This document shows, in pieces, positions 58,726 to 64,000 of a DNA stretch of 64,000 bases. Below the pieces are notes generated by a model. That model had not been told where the DNA came from. It did no database searches and worked only from the letters and a program-made list of their open reading frames with translations. This stretch comes from Lycium barbarum (Eukaryota; Streptophyta; Magnoliopsida; Solanales; Solanaceae): assembly GCF_019175385.1 (NCBI RefSeq), contig NC_083337.1, positions 162,019,713-162,083,712 of the forward strand, given 5' to 3'. The position numbers and the translations under genes are program-made. Positions within the stretch are counted from its first letter, which is position 1, and each line of letters begins with the position of its first letter.

Positions 58726-59330
58726 AAATAATCTCCTTAAGCAACTAATAACTAACTTTTCTAGGGTGTTAAAACATTCTCTAAGTTGAAAACTAATTAA
58801 TTAACTAACTAGATTATTGATGGTTTAGTTATTTTCGGTTTAAATTGGGAAAATGTATACGAGAATTCAGTTATATCAGATGCCGCCTTTATTAAGGCCC
58901 AGTTATTATAATGAATAATTTTAATTTTATTATCTTAGAATCTCAGTACAATTATGAAAAGAATATTAACTTGAGTTGGAGTAAATTGTGAAGATATATG
59001 AATTTTAGTTGGACTGCATTTGGACAGAAACACCGGTATAGAATGTAATTGCAAGAAGGATATAATTCTTACGAATGGGTAAGGTCAATATGGAGTTCAG
59101 TGGGATTTGGATTCAACTGGGTAAGGATATAATTATTACATTTAGTTTTAAATAATTTTGATTATTTCAGTAAAATTATTTTGTTATTTATCTTCTTTCC
59201 CCGTAAAATAAGTAATTGGAAACGTACATATAAGTAATTCGAAACGTACATATACAACCTACGTATAGGACTAGTTCGATAAAACAAACAATAAAAGAAC
59301 AATTTGTTAAAAATAATGAAGAGAAATTAA

Positions 59331-59895
59331 GAAAAATATTCAAGTTTGTCCTTAAACTTTGTGAAATAATTCAAATTTGTCATTCATTAAGTATCAGATA
59401 TTAACCTTATTGTTACAACTTACAAGACTTGTTCTTAAATACGTCGTTATTCACTGTTGGAAAAAGCTTCCAACACATGGGCCTTTTTACAAGGAAATGG
59501 ATCAAATATTCATATGTTTGCCCATAATCTTTGAAGAAAGTGGTTATCGTTTCAGGGTAGCAACATCATCTTCTTCACCTATGTTGGGACTCTATAGATG
59601 CAACTCCACCACCACCACTCTTTCTCAAATCATCAATAGCATTGTCAAAGCTCCACATCAACCTCCTCATGCTAATAAATCTAGGTACACAATATTTATC
59701 TTCTAAAGATGGAGAACAGACTTAATAATGGTGGTGTTCAAGTGGTGTTTTTGAGAATGGAGAGAATCAACTGTTATATTGGTGATTGATTTAGAGCGAT
59801 GATGAATGCGAAAGATACATTTAACCCCAGCTACTAACGTATAATAAATTTAAATATTTCACAAAGTTCAAGTGCAAATTTAGATATTTCCCTTA
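59331..59895. mobile_element. inverted-repeat element, probably Mutator-type relic
   Basis: GAAAAATATTCAAGTTTGTC and AAACTTTGTGAAATA at the left are matched, inverted, by TATTTCACAAAGTT and AAATTTAGATATTTCCC at the right. A 109-codon frame between them has no recognisable domain and is not called a gene. Target duplication is not clear. Confidence 0.5.
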
Positions 59896-60595
59896 AATGA
59901 TCTCGAAAGAGCTTTAAGAGTTTTGTAAAGATCAAAATCCATTACAAGTCCAGAAATGAATCGATTACGTATCAAAAAAAATGAAAGAAAAAAAATTGTA
60001 AAGATCAAAAACCAATTTCTTAATCAAACAAAGAAACAATCTATGTAATTGAAACCAAACAAAGCTGACTTTATGCTTGAACTTTGAACAACAAACTTAC
60101 TTATCTTCTAAAGGATTACGATTTAATTGGAGTTGTGAGGCTATTATATTTTTTTATATTTTTTTTTTCTGTTGGAAGCTCATATATATTATTTGAATAT
60201 AATGAACAGTACCCCCAAAACGCAGTTTAACTACTTCATATAAGTAATCTCCAAGAATTTAATAATGACAACTTGACAAGTTTAAAAACCGCAACTTAAC
60301 GTTGATGTGAAGCAAAGATAAAAATATGTATTGTATGCTGTTTTTTATTTTATTTTATTTTATAGAGACAGCAATCTAGTAATGCTTAATCTAAGAGCAT
60401 GGACTAACACTAACTAATAAACTAACACTAGCTTAATTGCAATTATTTTATATAAGAAATGGCAATCTTCATCCATCAAACGCACTTATCCATGCTGAAA
60501 TTTAGATTATTAAATCGTTTTTATATAGTATTTTGGTGGAACATAGTTTTCGAGCGCCGCCCATCAATATCAAATTTGGTATGATGGATAAGCAA

Positions 60596-60765
60596 AAATA
60601 GTCCTGAGATAAAAATTTAGTGTCGCCTTATCCCACGTTTAGTTGAAATAAAATCACAGGATAACTAATCTCGGGATTATAATGTTATCTTATCCCACAT
60701 TGAGGGTGGGATAACAATCCCGGGATTAGTTATTCCGTCCGGGACAACTTGTTTTCTAACCAAAC
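60596..60765. repeat. palindromic MITE-like sequence
   Basis: ATAACTAATCTCGGGATTAT and, inverted, GGGATTAGTTATTCC pair with each other. TTATCCCA/TGGGATAA pairs occur inside. This is a compact foldback without coding capacity, resembling known nightshade MITEs. Confidence 0.5.
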
Positions 60766-61507
60766 GAGAGTTGAAATTCAAGAAAAGAAAATTGTTCTTG
60801 ATTCATTTAAAATCAGGTGAGAAATATTATAAAGGCCACGAGTGGTTTTCAAAGATTATGTTCAGGTAGCTGATAGCAACCCACGGTTTTAATAAATGTC
60901 CACTTGTTTCAAATTCAATGTATCTTTTTCTTTTTCTTTTTCTTTTTCTGTTTATTAAATACTAAAATTTTAATTTGGGTTTTTGCTAGATACGAATAAA
61001 TCGAATACTGGTATCACTGACTATAAAATTTAAACAATATTAATAAAGTCTAATCCACGTGAAATCCTATCATATGGTTGTAATCTGTGGGTGAATAAAT
61101 TTTCTTATGAAACCAACAGCACTGCCCTTTATCATTATTTATTATTTAAGGATAAAATACGTCGTATTCCCTGTATTTTCGTAAAAACATAAGCACAGTT
61201 AGACACTTAGACTTACTTGGTCTTTGTTAACTGCTTGAGAAAATGTAATATGGTTTATTTTATAATAGCAAGGACATGCGGAATAATGAATCTATATGTA
61301 CTAATTTGGATCTATTCATATTTTTTTTCAGAAAATATTTGTCCTTTTTTTTCCTTGCCAGCGACATCGCCCTGTATATATTTATGCATCAAAGGCAGGT
61401 TAATCATTTGATGTTTTGCAGAATTATATGGTATTTTTACTTTAAACAACTACACTTTGTGAGACTCTTTGTAAATTTCTTTCTTAGATATTGCTTTTTA
61501 TCTACTA

Positions 61508-61550
61508 AAGGCGAACTTTGGTGTAATGGTAAAATGCTCTTTGGCGAGGG
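61508..61550 (+). other. tRNA/SINE-like promoter remnant
   Basis: GCGAACTTTGGTGTAATGGT resembles the box-A part of tRNA-derived SINEs. No box B, tail or target duplication was found. Confidence 0.25.
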
Positions 61551-62118
61551 ACATTTGCATATGGCATAGAGTACTCTTTTCTACAAAAAACATTGACTTA
61601 GTTCACTAAAAAAATACGTATTATTTAATATAATTATATGCTAAATTAGGATGAGGATACAAACTAATTAATTATGGTTAAGTATGTATAAAAATTTATA
61701 TAAAAAATACGCATCATTTATCTGTCAACTCAATGTAAACAGTGAGTATGTATGTGTCTTTCTCCTGGCTATCTTAGACTTTCTTTTTCCATTTACTCTG
61801 TGAAGATTATTAGATAAATATATGAAAATAATTTAAAGTCATGTACTCTCCATTTGCAGCTGGAATTATCTTTTTCAATACCACATGTCTATTAAAATAA
61901 TCTTGACGTGATTCACGTATTGCTTTATCAATTGCCTAAAAATATTATCCTTAGGTCATTCCAATGAAAAATAGTCTTCTAAAACTACCCTCGAATGTTA
62001 ATCTAGTTTAAATCTATAAATAAAAGTAGAGGACTTGAATATTAAAAAATATCATAAAACATACTATAAGGGATAACGAGTGTTTCCTAATATTTTTTTT
62101 GATGCTCAGTTAACGCCC

Positions 62119-62158
62119 ATTCAGGGGTAAGAGCGCCCATTCAGGGGTAAGCGCTCAC
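62119..62158 (+). repeat. short direct repeat
   Basis: GCGCCCATTCAGGGGTAAG occurs at about 62131-62149 after a near copy (CGCCCATTCAGGGGTAAGA) at about 62114-62132. It is a 19-base tandem duplication in AT-rich DNA with no gene nearby. Confidence 0.6.
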
Positions 62159-63680
62159 TACCAAGGATTTAAGAATTTTTCCTAATTAACATTGACATGA
62201 CATGATAATAGCCATTTGTTTTGTTATTAATTGGCAATGAGCTTGTAAATTGTAGGAGTAATACCTAACAATAATACTCAATTGACAAAGTATATGGTTG
62301 TAGCCGGAAAAAAGAAGACAAGTATTATAGGACAGTCTGATTTTTGGAGACACAGATTTCAATACGAATGGATACTGCTTATCCATCAACGGCTTAATTA
62401 CAAGGATTATAGGTACATTATTGACCCATTGCTTTTCAAGTTTCTCAACAAAAATATCACGGGTGGAAAGTGAAAACGAGCAATTTGTTCATAAAGCAAA
62501 GTCAAATCATTCCAAGGCAGGTTGCCTCACCAAATCTTGTCTATTTCTTTGTTCGATGATTATACATATCCAACTAACCTTTATTCTAAAGCAATTAACT
62601 CTACCTGCTGGATTATTATTTTTCAGATATTCTTAATTTGAAATCCACATGCCCATTTTGAATAGTGATTAAAAAAAGGAATCCCACAACACTTCATTTT
62701 TTATTCATACAGGAAGCACACTCACTTCCGTACTCTTTGTTTTTCGTTATACGTGAAAAAAATACTCCATTTGTCCTAAGTTATTTGATCATTTTCGCTT
62801 ATCGGGAGTCAATTTAACTAACCTTTAAAACTAAATTGGATTAGATCAACTTGATATTTTAAAACTAAAATTCATATATTCAAAAACTTTACGAAAAAAC
62901 TATAAGTTGCAATTCTCCTCATGTCAATATGATTAAAAAAAATATTGATCAAAATTCACAAAATTTGAATCTCAATAAGCAAAAAGTACCTCATAAATTG
63001 GAAGTGATGCAATAATAGAAAACTAATTGTGAGGCGTTACTGAGCAAAAGCAAAAAAAGTGAAGTGTTCTCAACACACTCTTTACTCTTATGCTAAGTCA
63101 GACTTGGTATCCCCAAAATATTGCTGCAAAATGAAACCGAAGACCAAGAAGTTGAGCAATATTGTATATTCAACATTCTTCTCACCGTTAGATCTAATCG
63201 TCTAAATCAATTTGCTTCTTTAACTCAATCAATGGGACCTTTAGAGTCAACTTCTTTTTCACGTTAGGAGTGTAGTGTGAAAAGGAAAACGATATTGTAT
63301 GAGAACTCAACAATTGCACCTACTTATTCGGACTAAAGAGAAATAAAGAAGTTTATTTTGGGTCAATCGATTTTGTAGTCCATTGCATTCTTTTTTATGT
63401 CAAAATTTTAAAGGATTTATATTATTACACGTAAGACATTTGAAAACAAAACACAAGAAATCTTGCAAAATCATTTTCTTCTGTTTAAATGGTAAAGGAT
63501 TGTGTCGGACCATTTCTTCAAATACTCCTTCTGTCCAACTTACGGAAAGCCCAAGAGATTCTTCTTTGATCATTGTTTCCTTATGTATTTTTAAAATATT
63601 TAAATTATTAATTATTGACAGTACTAATTTTAATAACTATGTAAATTTTATTTTCAAATGCTTAAATTTCTATGTTTTAT

Positions 63681-63754
63681 AGGTGTGGCGGGCGCGGGGG
63701 CGGGGCTGGGGGTGGGGGGCGCAGGTTGTTGATTTTTTTTTTTTTTTTTTTTTG
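63681..63754 (+). repeat. G-rich tract followed by T-run
   Basis: About 45 bases are nearly all G with scattered C/T (GGGCGCGGGGGCGGGGCTGG), followed by a T-run of about 20 bases. It is sharply different in composition from its AT-rich surroundings and capable of G-quadruplex formation. Confidence 0.7.
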
Positions 63755-64000
63755 TATTTGTTTTGGTACTAGGCATGAATACGACGTAACTTGAGGGGCC
63801 AGAACTGGTTGATTAGTCTATACTCTATACACGTATCGAACATACAAATCCGTGCTCATTAGCAACAATGAAGCAAATAAATGAGTATACTTGAAGCAAT
63901 GGGAGGAAGGTTGAGAAAAAAGACAAACAATCAATGAATAATTGAATATTTAAGATTAATTATTTAGCCACCAATTTTTTTCAGCACTGAACCTTAAGTG

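Larger units (their letters stand above)
58200..64000. other. gene-free interval to the window end
   Basis: Apart from the repeats listed, this is AT-rich intergenic DNA with chance frames of at most about 109 codons. A degraded Stowaway pair may lie at about 62761-63007 and a lone left-end-like ACTCCTTCTGTCCA at about 63524. No gene is supported. Confidence 0.5.

Noticed and set aside
59377..59706. 109-codon frame with Ser/Thr-rich stretch
   Set aside because: Lies inside an inverted-repeat element and has no recognisable domain.
1..64000. CRISPR arrays, bacterial operons, phage or integron structures
   Set aside because: The window is plant nuclear DNA. The regular repeats seen are minisatellites and tandem duplications without the spacer pattern.

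Overview
This is a plant nuclear window, almost certainly from the nightshade family (Solanaceae). Introns are GT-AG, intergenic DNA is AT-rich, the SINE and MITE families are of the kind common in Solanaceae, and the fructokinase and COP9-subunit proteins closely resemble my recollection of the tomato and potato forms. The genus cannot be settled from sequence alone.

Eight protein-coding genes can be supported. From left to right: (1) a ten-exon multi-pass membrane protein on the minus strand (3295-8907); (2) CSN5, the JAMM metalloprotease of the COP9 signalosome, minus strand, six exons (16363-21188); (3) a small secreted phytocyanin-like protein without copper ligands, plus strand (23417-24237); (4) a conserved plant protein of unknown function, minus strand, whose 3' end can be read in two ways (24595 or 26759 to 31157); (5) a single-exon S-protein homologue, minus strand (38422-38892); (6) a single-exon, probably N-myristoylated small protein, plus strand (41250-41747); (7) a BBX24/STO-type double B-box protein, plus strand (50090-52547); (8) a pfkB fructokinase resembling FRK2, minus strand (53699-57593). 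There are also a broken group I WRKY fragment (15053-15499) and a truncated copy of mitochondrial rps19 lying antisense in intron 1 of gene 1 (8129-8341).

The space between genes is dominated by transposable elements, many with readable target-site duplications: a 3.7-kb decayed hAT element (45735-49471, 8-bp duplication), a 995-bp Mutator-like element with long inverted repeats (12972-13966, 9-bp duplication), PIF/Harbinger-type MITEs with TTA duplications (2048-2898, 31240-31372), Stowaway MITEs, a Stowaway nested in another MITE inside CSN5 intron 1, SINEs in introns of three genes, and a tandemly duplicated 1.7-kb block carrying foldback structures (32175-35652). Several short tandem duplications touch gene structure: a copied splice donor in gene 1, the CSN5 leader, the BBX 3' region and the fructokinase upstream region.

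The genes are independent units; no operon-like or metabolic-cluster arrangement is apparent. Two belong to known light-signalling biology (CSN5 and the BBX24-like protein both act around COP1-dependent proteolysis), but their adjacency here is probably coincidence. I found no convincing undescribed biological system. The most useful observations are the organelle insertion, the duplicated splice donor, the frame-preserving decay of the WRKY fragment, the alternative 3' end of the unknown gene and the duplicated foldback locus.
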